This document shows positions 44,177-55,600 of a DNA stretch of 64,000 bases, in pieces. The position numbers and the translations under genes were made by a program. Location of the stretch: the NCBI RefSeq assembly GCF_029784135.1, contig NC_073746.1, positions 242,476,307 through 242,540,306 of the forward strand, read 5' to 3'. The stretch's first letter is position 1. Each line of letters starts with the position of its first letter. The notes below the pieces were generated by a model. It saw only the letters and a program-made list of their open reading frames with translations, was not told the DNA's origin and did no database searches. This stretch comes from Toxorhynchites rutilus septentrionalis. Taxonomy: Eukaryota > Arthropoda > Insecta > Diptera > Culicidae.

Positions 44177-44308
44177 AGGATCGCAGAGAGCGGTTTTCGT
44201 CATATCTCGTTCCCCTTCGGTATCTTCTATCTGATACGCACCATCCAACGACTGTTTACCATCCTTCTGTCACCATCACTCGGTAAACACTGGTGGAGTG
44301 AACAAACA
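44177..44308 (+). pseudogene. Possible decayed histone H2B C-terminal fragment
   Basis: The plus-strand frame reads RIAESGFR and then IQRLFTILLSPSLGKHWWSE. Against the H2B C-terminal half ([28 protein letters not shown]), it aligns over 44 residues without gaps at about one third identity by eye. Matches fall on the conserved RIA, IQ, LL, L-KH and SE-T positions. The terminal KAVTKYTSSK is missing. A histone-type stem-loop starts 22 bases further on. The second copy (44782-44913) has ILLPLPFGKHWWS, slightly closer to H2B. The match is weak by itself, and its position before a histone 3' end is what makes it plausible. Confidence 0.4.
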
Positions 44309-44330
44309 ATACCCAACAACCAAACAAAAC

Positions 44331-44346
44331 GGCCCTTTTCAGGGCC
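44331..44346 (+). terminator. Histone-type 3' stem-loop
   Basis: GGCCCTTTTCAGGGCC forms a 6-bp stem with a TTTC loop, is followed by ACCA, and is preceded by AAAAC. This is the consensus replication-dependent histone mRNA 3' end, including the ACCA cleavage site. A purine-rich CAAAGAGTTT follows within about 15 bases, in the position of the U7-binding downstream element. Confidence 0.75.
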
Positions 44347-44471
44347 ACCAAATCGTTATCAAAGAGTTTAACGATGTAATTCTTCAAACATATCCAAAAT
44401 CAACAGAGAGCCTAACGGAATCCTACGTGAACTATGCGGTCGTGTCTCGGACACAACCCTCCTGTACCTTT

Positions 44472-44543
44472 TTTCACCAGTAGAAGTTTTGCGCGATTTT
44501 TTTTATGCGGTCCCTATCCCCCGCACAAAAAAAGGTTTGCCTG
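44472..44543 (+). mobile_element. MITE E, right part of the interrupted copy
   Basis: The block TATGCGGTCCCTATCCCC, then CGCACAAAAAAAGG and GTTTGCCTG, with TA at 44544-44545, is the 3' end of MITE E as seen complete (inverted) at 63169-63753. Together with 29868-30320 it makes one element split by D2 and its contents. Confidence 0.7.
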
Positions 44544-44545
44544 TA

Positions 44546-45078
44546 GTAGTATTATTGTTAGTCCAATTCAAACTAGCATTGGGTTGAATAAACACTCAGA
44601 AAGTGAAAATTATAAAAAAAATTACCTTTTCCATTTCAAATATGTTTTCTCTATATTAACGTAACATGTTTTTACTGATGATAAAAAATTATAACTGTGT
44701 TCGGTATTGGTAATTATCTTATATTACATTGGTGAGTTTTTTTCTTTATTTCATCCATATATCACAAGAGACATCTCGTCTAGGATCACAGAGGGTAGTT
44801 TTCATTATATCTTGTTCCACTTCGGTATCTTTTATCTGATACGCACCATCCAACGACTGTTTACCATCCTTCTGCCATTACCATTCGGTAAACACTGGTG
44901 GAGTTAACAAACAATACCCAACAACCAAACAAAACGGCCCTTTTCAGGGTCACCAAACTATTATCAAAGAGTTTAACGATGTAATTCTTCAAACATATCC
45001 AAAATCAACAGATAGTCTAACAGAATCCTACGTCAACTATGCGGTCGTGTCTCAGACACAACCCTCCTGTGACTTTTT
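44546..45078 (+). repeat. D repeat copy D1, right part
   Basis: Continues D1 after MITE E. It contains ATTGGGTTGAATAAACACTC, the uninterrupted sequence CATTTCAAATATGTTTTCTC that marks the empty insertion site of the retroelement, a second H2B-like frame (44782-44913), and a second histone-type stem-loop. It ends CAACCCTCCTGTGACTTTTT. The mariner N-terminal half follows directly. Confidence 0.7.
44936..44951 (+). terminator. Histone-type 3' stem-loop, second copy
   Basis: GGCCCTTTTCAGGGTC keeps the stem through one G-U pair, followed by ACCA-like CACCAAAC and CAAAGAGTTT. It lies in D1 at the position matching 44331 in D2. Confidence 0.7.
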
Positions 45079-45240
45079 GAATGAAACTTCGACGAGTTTG
45101 CGACAACGTCCGCTGGGTGTTTTGTCAACAATCAAGGCTTTTTCAGGTTGGCAATCACGAAATTTTATTACCCATCGATTCACAGTAGAAACACCGATGA
45201 ATTCCACTATGACTCACTTTCTTCGCAGTTAAAAAAATCG
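45079..45240 (-). pseudogene. Mariner transposase N-terminal half (other side of the nest)
   Basis: The minus strand gives VSTVNRWVIKFRDC and then KTPSGRCRKL, corresponding to the end of the first mariner helix-turn-helix and the conserved GRP-box (RWxKKFRxGxxxLxDKPxSGRPxKL). It is cut off at 45079 by the D1 end. Strand and order fit the C-terminal half at 27945-28742, with about 16.3 kb of inserted DNA in between. Confidence 0.55.
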
Positions 45241-47750
45241 ATAACAGCGCGTTCTTCTTATCCGTCTACCTTCGTATAATACCTACCTACATTTAACTAA
45301 AAATTAGAGCGTTGCAAAATCCAATTGTTTTTGTTCAATTTAGAAATACCAAAAAAGATAGAAAACATAATTTTGTACTGCATAATGCTTTAGCAATTCT
45401 GTAAATAATCACGTATATCCAAAAGTTACACAAAGATACTTTTTTTTTTCAAAATTTATAAATCCAAAAAAAATAATTTTGGTATTTTTTCCGACGATTT
45501 GTCGATGCACTTTTAGTAATTGATTCTTATTTCTATCTCACTTTATTGAGAGTGGCGTGAAAAGAAGAGAAAAAAGTAGGATTCCTGTGTGATTCTTCTC
45601 ATTCCTTAAATCTCATTAACTCCAACATATTCAAGCGTAAGCGTTGCAGTTGGGTCTGCCGAGTCTAAAAATCATCATAAAGGATCATATTTGTATGCGC
45701 TTTGTACGCATTCTCCTCCTCCACAGGACCAGATTATCCCATCACAGCAATTACTCGAGATAACCCATCAGTGCCGAAAACCGAGCCGCACCGACCGTTC
45801 GTCTGATCAGATCAACACTTGTGGTTTTACCAATTTGTGAAACATGCACAATCTCACACACACACACGCTCGCGCAGCCGGTCGGGATTTGAATTATGGT
45901 TCGGTCGCATCTCTTCCTGCTGGTTGCTTCTTATCCTCCCACACCCAAGGTCTTCTCGCTCCTGGAATTTATGAGCTCGGAGTGTGGGAAAATCGTTCAT
46001 TTGGAGAGTGTTTTTGTGTTTCGTCGTCAATGGGATCAACTTACGGGCTCTGGAGAAGAGGGAAAACACATGTTGCGTCGTGGTTTCCCGATGGGTGTGC
46101 ATCGAAAGTTGATCTGAGTTGTACAAATCGGACGAACATATTAGAAGCCGTGAAATTGGGACATTTGCCGCCGCATCTTTCGATCTGTGGTGCAAGGTGA
46201 CAGGGGGAGGGCAAATTAATTTGTAAATTTAGAGCTGGGAGAAAATTAACAGAGCAGAATCATTCGAAGCGTTATTTCGATTTGAAGTAAGTCTATCAAA
46301 TCTGCGGACGTTGAACCCCAACTAACAATTTTATCCTGTCTGTTCATATCGATTTTTTTTCCATCCATTTTTTCTCCCGAAAAAACTCCCCGTCTCTAAT
46401 CCTTTGATGTTGCAGTTAAAGCATAGAAAAGTTCGACGCGTGTGCGAAATTCCAAGTTTGCAATACACCGATCCAAACGTCACCCCCGCGCTTGGTTCCC
46501 ACCGTCGTGAGTAAAGAGAACGCGAGTTTGGAGTGGCATCCATGTCACACTTTTTTTTTGCAATTTTCCGGTGGATGGATACACGAGAGAGTTGTCTCTT
46601 TTGGGAAAGCTCAGAGGAACTGTTGATTGTTGATTTGTTTCGGTGTTTGTATGAGTGACGCAGTGAAAAATTTGCGGTTCTCACTATTGGAAACCAGAAA
46701 GAATGGGTGAAAAATGCACATGTGCGAATTTTGAGCGAATTTCAGTGAGAATGAGTGGCAATGTTATTTTTGGTGTGGCGCGGAACTCGCGACTTGACCT
46801 AGTTTGAGGACGGAAGGTATCAAATTCTTTGGGTTCCATACAACTACAACTACTACTCACGCATAAGGGGATCTCATCCCCATCTCCCTTTTTTCAGTAT
46901 GATGATACCCATCACGGAAACAGACTAAATATTTGAGATCAAGTCCCCGACCCCGACTTGGTGTTCGTTTTACCCTTTACCATATCAACCACATGCTTTG
47001 CTGGTCTCTCCGCTTTCTAGAAAGTAATCTCGCCCGAGTGCAGCTCAGCGTTTCACCCATCCCAAAAATTCTAGAAAAGAAGCTAAACAATTCTTTTACA
47101 ATTCTTTTTCACAGCAAGGAAGAATGAAAAAGAAAGGGTTATCGTTTCTTTCGTGGTGGTAACAAATGTCAATAAATTAAAAGGAAATGATTAAAATTAG
47201 TTGCGGGTGGGGTAAAATGTTTAATAAATCAGCTCGATGACCAACGGAGGCGGGGTATGTGTGTGGCGGGAGAAGGCCAATCGTCTCGAGATATTTCCTT
47301 TTTTTTGAGAAAAAAAAAAATGATCAAAGATGAGATATGTTTTGCGTTCGCGTGCGAGAGGAAAGGGTTTGCCGAGCATATAGGCGGGGGAAAAGTTCAG
47401 AATCAGAATGGGGGAAATATTTTGGAAAGAGAATTGGCAAAACAATTCCTCGGAAGCGAAGGTGCTGGAAAGAGAATATCGAATTTGTTGTTGTACGAAG
47501 AAAGCAAATATTCATCATTTGAATAACAATGTTGAAATAATAGAAAGAAATATCCATCATGTTAAATTATGATAGATGAGCTCCTATTATTTTTGTTAAT
47601 TGATTTACTGAAAAACCAATGTAATCACTTGATTAACCATTCATCTATTGCCGTTTAAAATGTTGCTTTTTCGTTTTTGGTTGCATGTGTTGAGTTCTCG
47701 ATGGCAGTTTCAATTTTTAAATAAAAGTTAATTTTGTGGCATGATGATTA
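45241..47750. other. Unique-looking DNA, no gene found
   Basis: Contains a short CA-rich stretch at about 45852-45866 and several open frames (for example 45844-46200), without domains, codon bias or a signal for translation. The composition is more balanced than the surrounding repeats, so it may be single-copy intergenic or intronic DNA. Confidence 0.45.
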
Positions 47751-47754
47751 GATA

Positions 47755-48010
47755 CTAGGGCGGTGTTTGTAGCCACATTGGTTGCGCGTTCGTTTACTAA
47801 GCGATCTATTGTGAGTTCAAAACTCAGATTCCTTGTTTGATGATCATTGTGTTGTTATAGAATAACTACGTCCACGCAACAATCATCAGTAATGGAGGTC
47901 GATTTACGGTCGGAGTGCTAGTCTCTCTCTAACTATACAATCTCTGCTTGCAACTAGGAACATCGGGTTGTTGTGCTATTAATAACACAACAATGATCAT
48001 ATCAACTGTC
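47755..48010 (+). repeat. Possible third SINE-like unit
   Basis: GGTTGCGCGTTCGTTTACTAAG followed by GTGAGTTCAAAACTCAG has the layout of a decayed tRNA-like A and B box. Downstream there is an imperfect inverted pair built from GTTGTTATAG and GTTGTTGTGCTATTAA blocks. I have no second copy for comparison, so the call is tentative. Confidence 0.3.
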
Positions 48011-48327
48011 TCCGCTGTCTGGTCTAACTGAACAATAGAGCAGAAGGAATATTCTTACGCCTTAATGGCTACTGTGTTATTTACTGTTTATATAGATACG
48101 ATAAACATGTAACCTGTATACGATTAACCCCTTCGCATACAACATCGAGTCTCACTCGTGGTGTACTTGCATAACATAGGGCGCTAGGACGCTCAGCAGA
48201 GTAGTGAAATCTTGATCTGTGACGTATTAAATAATAATAAAATCCGGCTCTGTTACTGGTAAAAACACTAATGAGCCTAGATAAATAAACAAATGGGATA
48301 AAAAAAACAGTTTCAACTATTTCTTAT

Positions 48328-49042
48328 AGGGTAAATGATCTTGGTTTGTCCGATTTGGGTTGTTTTTACGCAACTAGTAAATGCAAATCGATTTTTCTTC
48401 AAACACAACTTTATTTCTGCTATGCGCGAAGGACACAATATACAAACTTCAGCACGTATGTAAAGCTATGTAAATCTGATACAAATGTTGTGCAAGCATG
48501 ATGTTTACAATTACAGGTCGGTCTCGATTAAATATAGTCGATCATTTTTTTTCAACAATTATTTTCAAATCCTATACATAATCGAATCTCAAGAAACATT
48601 TTTTTTCACTAATGCATGAATATCAAACATTAATAGAAAAATATCTTTTTTGTGATTCGATTATGTATTGGATACGAAAATTAACGTTGAAAGTGAAATT
48701 GCGATTATATATGATCGAGTCCGACCTGTATTTAAATGTGTTATAATCCAGAAAAGGTCTAAATACGTGCCGAATAATCATCTGGTGATCGAATAAAAGT
48801 AAGCTTGAATGAGGTGCGCATTGACACAAATAGAAGGTGTATTTTATAATCCTTTAAAATATCTGATTCCGTAAAAATATATTATAAAACTACTGTAAAT
48901 CATGAAAAAGACAATTCTATTTATATGTTTTGAAACAATACCTGATACCTGATTTGACAAAGGTGTGCTGATTTAGAGCATTCAAAAAAGTGGACAAACC
49001 ATGATCATATATCCGACTGGACAAACCAAAATCATTTACCTT
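48328..49042. mobile_element. MITE M1 (about 715 bp) with a nested MITE
   Basis: The left end AGGGTAAATGATCTTGGTTTG and right end, its inverse (CAAACCAAAATCATTTACCTT), are terminal repeats of at least 22 bases. Another MITE (48514-48728) lies inside. A related left end occurs at 53531. No transposase is encoded. Confidence 0.7.
48514..48728. mobile_element. MITE M2 (215 bp), TA-flanked, fully palindromic, nested in M1
   Basis: The ends CAGGTCGGTCTCGAT and ATCGAGTCCGACCTG are inverted, with TA on each side (48512-48513 and 48729-48730). Inner segments also pair (TACATAATCGAATCTCA against its inverse near 48655-48672), so the whole unit can fold into one hairpin. The TA duplication and CAGG ends fit a Tc1/mariner-type MITE. 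Confidence 0.8.
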
Positions 49043-49280
49043 ACATGCATATTTCTGAGCTTTCCACTAAATAATACATTACAGGTATGTTATTTTTCCA
49101 TATGAACTGTGTAATAATTCAAATGACACAAGTTGTACTACGTTGTCCTCTTGGGATAACATACCAAGATTATTCACTTTATCTCCTGAAAGCTTTGTCA
49201 GGTCCCCGGAGTCTGTTAGCGAGTCAAACTTCAAATCTCAGTACCTATAACAAATATTATCAAATATTATTAAATATTAT

Positions 49281-50503
49281 TTTTGACGTAGGACTACGTC
49301 TTACATTAAGAGTGCCAAATCAGAAAATAGGTCACGTTTTTATGAAATAAAGTTGTCGTTAATAACTATTTTTGCTACGAACGGATTTTAACGATTTGCA
49401 TACCAATCGAATCGGAAATTTTCTAAGATCCGTTTGATATGCTATACATTACAATCCCATAGTCTGTATATGGTTTAAACAGCTGAAAATTTCAAGCATT
49501 CCCATTTCCATTACATTTGTTCTGTCCATTTGTGTGCTTTCCCAAACAGAGCTGTCAATAACGGGCAATTTATGCAGCCGCTAGAATAGAAACAACGAAG
49601 TGGGATAGCGAAAAGAGAATATTTGCGAGGTAAACTCCACCCTTGCATAGTAAGTAAGCTTTCGCTAGCGTACAAGTATTGCATCTCCTCTGAGAAAAAT
49701 TCTCAGAATCTTTCTGTGCCCGAAACAATAAAGGTCGCTTATTCTGCTCGTTTTGTGTTTTATGTTTCCCCTCGAGCTATGAACGCTAGCGGATATTTCA
49801 CTTGAAGTGCATCTGGCATTGCAATTAACACAACCCTCCGAGCCATGGTAAAAAAGAGAAGAGTGCAAATGATTATAGGTCGCTTCTAGCCATCAGTGTT
49901 CTGCTTTGTGTGTGTTGCTTGTTTTCGTTGCGCGAAACTTAGAACTTGTTCATTTCCTGTACATATGAATAGCACACCTTCGATACTTCAAGTTGCCATT
50001 CGTATTTGCTCTAGTGCGCATCGGATCTGTTCTGATGCAACAATCTTTGTTGAAGGTTTTGACCGAGAGTCGAGAAACGATTTTTCATAAACGGCATTGT
50101 CGCGATGTTTAATTTTGATCGCTGCAACTGTGTGAATCTGTAAGACGCGTGTTTGATGCTTGTCGAATGGCGATGCACGGAAGGTTCGTTGAAGTTGAAT
50201 ACTCCGTGCTATGCGTGCATTGATATAAAGGAACAAATTGCGACATATGACCAATTAGTGTATTGTTCTCGCAAAAGCAAGAAAGAATCGTTGCTTTTTG
50301 AAATGATTCTACAAAACCACGCAAGCCATTCAACCTTTTCAGGGTCCCTGGAACTTTTTACTAAAGAGTTATTTACGAAATTTTTACGTATTCGCAAATA
50401 ATATTCGAAATGATAAACCAACAAATACAAAAAAAAAAAAAAAAGATTGCATAGTGCTACGTCCTAAGCGGTAGTGTCTCGGATACAACCCCTCGATTTT
50501 TTT
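49281..50503 (+). repeat. D repeat copy D4
   Basis: Starts TTTTGACGTAGGACTACGTC and ends near TGCTACGTCCTAAGCGGTAG and ATACAACCCCTCGATTTTTT, the decayed counterparts of the D 3' end. Its first 300 bases match D5 at 8572. A decayed histone-type 3' end is at 50332-50346. Open frames (for example 49896-50090, 50153-50401) carry no domain I can name. With about 1.22 kb between recognisable ends it is a good size reference for the family. Confidence 0.55.
50332..50346 (+). terminator. Decayed histone-type stem-loop in D4
   Basis: AACCTTTTCAGGGTC aligns with the intact stem-loops at 44331 and 44936 but has lost stem pairs. ACTAAAGAGTTATTT downstream corresponds to their purine-rich element. It supports the idea that this 3' end is an ancestral part of the D family. 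Confidence 0.45.
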
Positions 50504-51370
50504 CAAAACCCGATCAATATGGTTATAAAATGAAAGTACTCGACTGGTAGAACACAGTAAATCATGAGAAATGCAGATCCAAGATGATAGCAGTCCCCAA
50601 TTAACCAATAACTTTTTAAAACGGTTCAATTCAGCTTGACCTGTTTGTGTGTATGTTTGAATGTTTGTAGAGTTGTCCCACATTAATGGAAATTTGACCC
50701 CATTTCTATTGACTGATTGATCTGAAATTTCGGAACATACCTTCATCTCTGCTCTCATTAGGAAACTGCGAGTTCCGTGATCTTAAAAAAATAATTTTGG
50801 CCGCTGCTAAAAATGAATGAATGGCTTTTGAGAACGCACTACATTGTGAAAAACATTGATCATTGGTTCTCCTTTTATTTTTCTTCATTCTAATCGGTTT
50901 TTAAACGATTTCCGGTAGAAATGGGTATAGTAAAATTTAGGATATCTAGTATTATAAATTAAATAGTCACACTTAAATCGATTAATGAAATATGAATATT
51001 ATGGAGATGAACTACTATCGAGATTGTTCTGGATATTAATATCCAGATGTTCGCTCTCGTCCCTTCGAGACCGTATCCGAGTGAGCTTGAAACTTTTGTC
51101 TTGGAATGACTGGTGTTCGAAGAAAATATTCGAAAATCTAAATGCCTATTTTTATTTTGTTTTAGAAAAGCAAAATGTAATGGAAGAGATTGTAAGCAAA
51201 TATAGTATATCTCTTTTTATTATAGAGGTTTATTAGTGAGGAATTACAAAGACATCAATTGAAGAATCTATTGATTGACAAACAAATACATAAATATCAC
51301 TGCCTGTTATTATGAAGGAGACGGTGTTGATTACCAGTTTCAGATGAAAAACATTATACCTCAGACTACA
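50504..51370. other. Intergenic DNA, no gene found
   Basis: No recognisable domains or terminal repeats in either strand. Confidence 0.4.
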
Positions 51371-51372
51371 GT

Positions 51373-51640
51373 GATCTACTAATCAAGCCCTTTCATTCGA
51401 TATCCATATATGATGCCATCTTGTAGTGGCGGCCATTTTGGATTCAATTTTTTCATGAATAACTGTCAACTAGTCAATACCTTTCGTTTGATACCCATAT
51501 TGATGGGGTTCTGAGAGAATATGTAAACCGCCATTTTGTAGCGGCCGCTATCTTGGATTTACATTTTTCATAAATAACTGAATTCTACTAATCAAGCCCT
51601 TTCATTTGATATCCACATTGACAGGATTTTGAGAATATAT
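51373..51640 (+). repeat. Tandem repeat, about 100-115 bp unit, three copies
   Basis: Units begin near 51373, 51468 and 51583 with variants of CTTTCATTTGATATCCA and include GGCGGCCATTTTGGATT-like blocks. They lead directly into the CTAGCTGACCCGGC terminus at about 51649, so they appear to be part of that dispersed repeat. Confidence 0.6.
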
Positions 51641-51648
51641 ATATACAC

Positions 51649-52640
51649 TAGCTGACCCGGCAAACTTCGTCCCGCCCAAAATTTGTTTTTTGTTATCAAT
51701 ACCTTCAAACATTCACGTTTTCTTACTATGAGCAAGTTCATAGCTCCAATCGCAGAACTGTTCGTTGATTGATCTTCTAATCGACCCCGTTGAGTTTACC
51801 TTTTACTATAAAATTCCTAGTATTTCTAAAAAAACTCATCATTATAATATCAGATTATTTTCAGACACAATTCTCGTTCAAGATGTTTCAACCACTTGCA
51901 AATAACATGTTTCTCCGTTACATGGGATAAATGTTTTATATAGAAAATATGATAGAATGAAGACAGTCCTAAATCGGACAATTACTTCCTCGAGCTCTGC
52001 TCTTATTGACATATTCGGATACTTTTTTATTGGTATAGATAGAAGAAGATATAGGAGTGCGTTTCATCACATTAAAATCCATTTCCAGTAAAAACATTGA
52101 CTGCACCCTATAACCTCCACATGCCAAATTTCGTTTTGTTTGCTTGTTTAATTCTTGAGTAATGCAGAAATTTGTTTTTCATTTGTATGTAAGCCCCCCT
52201 TAAAAAGGAGAAGGGGTGGAGAGTCTAACCACCATAGGAACATTTATTATACCCTAAAACCTCAATATGCCTAATTTGGTTTCATTTGCTGGATTAATTC
52301 TCGAGTAATGCAGAAGTTTGTGTTTCATTTGTATGGCAGCCCCCCTTAGAGAGAGGGGTGGAGAGTCCAACCACCATAGAAACATTTATTGCACCCTAAA
52401 ACCTCCGTATGCCTAAATTGGGTTCATTTTCTTGAATAATTCTCGAGTAATGCAGAAATTTGAGTTTCATTTATATGGCAGCCCCTCCTTAAAGAGGGAG
52501 GTGGAGAGTCTAACCACCTTAGAAACATTTATTGCACCCTAAAATCTCCATATGCCAAGTTTCACCCCACTTGCTTAATTAATTCCCGAGTAATATAGAA
52601 ATTTGTGTTGCATTTGTATGGCAGCATGGCAGTATGGCAT
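51649..52640 (+). repeat. CTAGCTGACCCGGC dispersed repeat with internal tandem units
   Basis: Begins CTAGCTGACCCGGCAAACTT and continues with about four tandem units of 139-149 bp. Units start near 52163, 52312, 52451 and 52595 and share GCAGAAATTTG, TTCATTTGTATGGCAGCCCC and ACCCTAAAACCTCC blocks. Inverted partial copies lie at 57280-57480 and the window start. No coding frame. Confidence 0.65.
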
Positions 52641-55600
52641 GAAAAAATAAAAAAAATACGGGTCTGATATTTTGTGATAGGGAACGAAACTGCAAATTGT
52701 ACTCTGTAATGATCCAGAGTTGGTCATATGAGCAATTTTTTTAACCATCAAATATAGCAATTTTAACCTCCAAGAGATCCCTCACTAGGCTACATAGTAT
52801 CCTCTGTTGGATTCTAGAATAACCAATGATTTTATAATGGGATAGTATTAAACCTTTGCAGTCGTTTGTCTGCTCTCAGCCACCACAGCAAGGAATTATA
52901 CTAATCTTGTAATTTATGCAACATTATATCAGTTCACACTTTTTCTAAAATAATTTTAAAATCTAGTGAATCCATTTACGAATCCAAATGGTGCTCTTAT
53001 GAATCATACACAACGGTACCCAAGGAAAGGAAAGGCTTAATGGAAAACTCCATGTATTGCAGCAAAAAGCCTTGTTCTGTATGTTCAAACAGAAATATAA
53101 AAGGCGAAAGACACCAAACTAATTATTTTTTTTAGTGATACATGCGAACACCTGAACTGCAATTTGGGGACTGTTTCGAAAGATATAATAGCATATATTT
53201 TTTTATGTAAAACAACACATTTAAACACATTGTTTAGCAAATACTTACATGATGTTTACATAAAGATAAATTAATCTTGTTCATCTTTCATAACCTCACC
53301 AGTTATACATCACTGCTTTTTTAAGCAAAAATAATTCCGACCGCAAAGGGTTAAAGAATATCGACTTACGAAGATTCCGTTGCACATAAAACCGAATGAG
53401 TAAGTCTTTTGCATCTTTGGTGTTTTAGAACAATTTGTTTGTAGTTTCATACTCAACAATAGAAAATGAATGCTGCAGCTGAACGGTTTGGAAATCTGCC
53501 GTTAAACTTTAGAAAATGAAGTCAATATTAGGGTAAATGATTTTTGGTTTTTCGATTTGAGGTATTCTAACGCAACTAGTAAATGCAAATCGATTTTTCT
53601 CCATGAAAACCACATATAATCAAGACGAGTTTGGGTTTGTTGAAAAACCCCAAGTCTCTAGTTTCTAATAATACCATAAGGCGTTCAAATTATTCAAATT
53701 TTTATGTTTTTTCACGATTTTCCTCAATGAGAAATTATGTTCATGGTTTACCCTAAAAATGATCATGGTTTTAGAAATCACAATTTTTGAATAAAAAAAA
53801 CGAATTTTCGAGTAGATGTTTGGAATTCTTATTGCTTTGGTTTACTTTCATCATATTGATCCATCAATAATTTAGGCTTTCTTCAGAATATTGCCTTTTC
53901 TTGGGCTTTTTAAAAATGTTCACCTCAACACACTCAACACAGAGAAACTTGAACTTTCGATCATGTGATCTCTGCCAGAATCAATAACGAATAAACTCTG
54001 TCGACAGAGAGATTCACACGGTTGCGTGACAGACAAAAAACATTCAGACGAGCAAAAATTTAAAATTCAAAAACAATCAATCAAGCCTAATCATTCTCGA
54101 CTGCTACTGCAGCCGCTCTCTCCTTCACGGCACATCCTGCTACGTGACGCGTAAACCGCATCGAATGGGTGGCGAAATTTGTTCGACCCGTTCTAACCGG
54201 CACCGAATTTAACGCATCCCTGATTAATTGTCACCTTAATGGATTTCAACTCTTTTATTCCTTCGCACACTGCCAATGCGAGCAGAAAATCAACGAACAA
54301 AATCGAATTTTCTCCCGAGACGAAAAAAAATGTATGGACAAAAATCAAACGAAATTAGACACACACTTTTCCTCCGTTTAATTTACCAGCATCAATTAAT
54401 GATCCGGCAGTTCTAGCCTAACCCTTTAAATCGATCCATTTCTTTTGAACTGAATGGTGGAAAATGGGTAACGGGACAATGCCAGCTGGAAGAAAAACTT
54501 CCAATCATATGCAAATTCGATTGACTATTAACCGAATTCTTCGATCTGCGAGATCAATGGGAAGAAGCTGCCAGAAAGGACACCCCACCACACAATAGTA
54601 GCTGCACACGACCCAAAGAAGGGTGAACAATCGGGAGGGAAGAGTTCCCTCGGGTCCGGGCAGTAACCGAAGGTATATGCAAATGAGCAGCTTCGGAAGA
54701 TGATGCATATCTTGGAAGAGAGCATTGGCATGAGAGCATGAGAAAAAATCTGCGTTACATATAATTATGCAAATGAGACGACGCATCGATCGAAATTCGG
54801 ATTGAATCCGTTACGCTCTATTTGGATTTTTATTGATAAATGTGTGAAAGATACACAAAAGGTGAACAATGGTTCTAAGGACAAGAAACAAGCAGCTGCC
54901 GCCGCTGTCTCTGCCGGGGCAAGTATTGATTTATTTGTGTATTTTTACGGGCGCCTATTGTGGCGCTCGATTCTTAGTTTGTTATTTGTTTGTTTTTGCA
55001 CCGTGGAAGAAATAAAAATTGCGTTGCATATGACGAAATTTGCATAAGGAAGATCGTAATGGCTTTGACTTGCATGTAAAGGATGGTAATAATGGATTCT
55101 TGTTATAATTGTGGGTACTGAGAATCGTCGAAAAATTATCTAGAGAATAAAATTTGTGCTTATTTTATTATTTTTAAAAATGTGTCTTCAAAATCCTCGC
55201 TCAAACCCAGCTCAAAATTCATTTAAAAAATCATTGTCGATAGAAAAATTCTGCAAAGATTGAAAATAATATCTTATGAATGATCATATTTTTTCCAGAA
55301 CGAATTCATATGATAGAATTCGGGGCTCATCAAAAGCGTTGCTTCTCTCCGAAACTGAGATCTCCGGAGCATGCGAAAGAATTTTACCGCTGCGAAGAAA
55401 CAACTCGAGAAAGGGGTGCAGAAAGCAATTCTCCTCAGTGCAAAACCAAAGACTTTTTGCCACATGCATAAATATCCTTTTTATTGGCGATGAATTGCAA
55501 TCTTCCTGTGCTTTCGCCGGGGGTTCGGCGTCTCAAGTAGGGTAGGGTGAGGATTACCCTTCCGGAGATGATCGCTCAAGTAGAACTCCTTCCGACGAAG

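Larger units (their letters stand above)
44021..44471 (+). repeat. D repeat copy D2, right part
   Basis: Resumes from the CAAA duplication and ends CGGACACAACCCTCCTGT. It contains a decayed H2B-like frame (44177-44308) and a histone-type 3' stem-loop (44331-44346), followed by the D 3' end with TCCTACGTGAACTATGCGG. It runs in parallel with 44640-45078 at high identity. Confidence 0.7.

Noticed and set aside
44078..44371. A membrane protein frame of 97 codons
   Set aside because: The hydrophobic start is AT-rich repeat DNA, and the frame is repeated with changes at 44707. The only meaningful part is the possible H2B-like segment and the stem-loop.
45844..46200. Open frame of 118 codons with several Cys
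   Set aside because: No signal peptide or domain, and equally long frames overlap on the other strand. There is no promoter or poly(A) signal in register.
51373..52640. CRISPR-like array of regularly spaced repeats
   Set aside because: Units are 100-150 bp with diverged sequence and no unique spacers. The genome is eukaryotic and no cas genes are present.
54505..54786. Overlapping minus-strand frames of 60-93 codons with a hydrophobic stretch
   Set aside because: Three frames overlap without codon preference, and no promoter, splice or poly(A) signals are in register.
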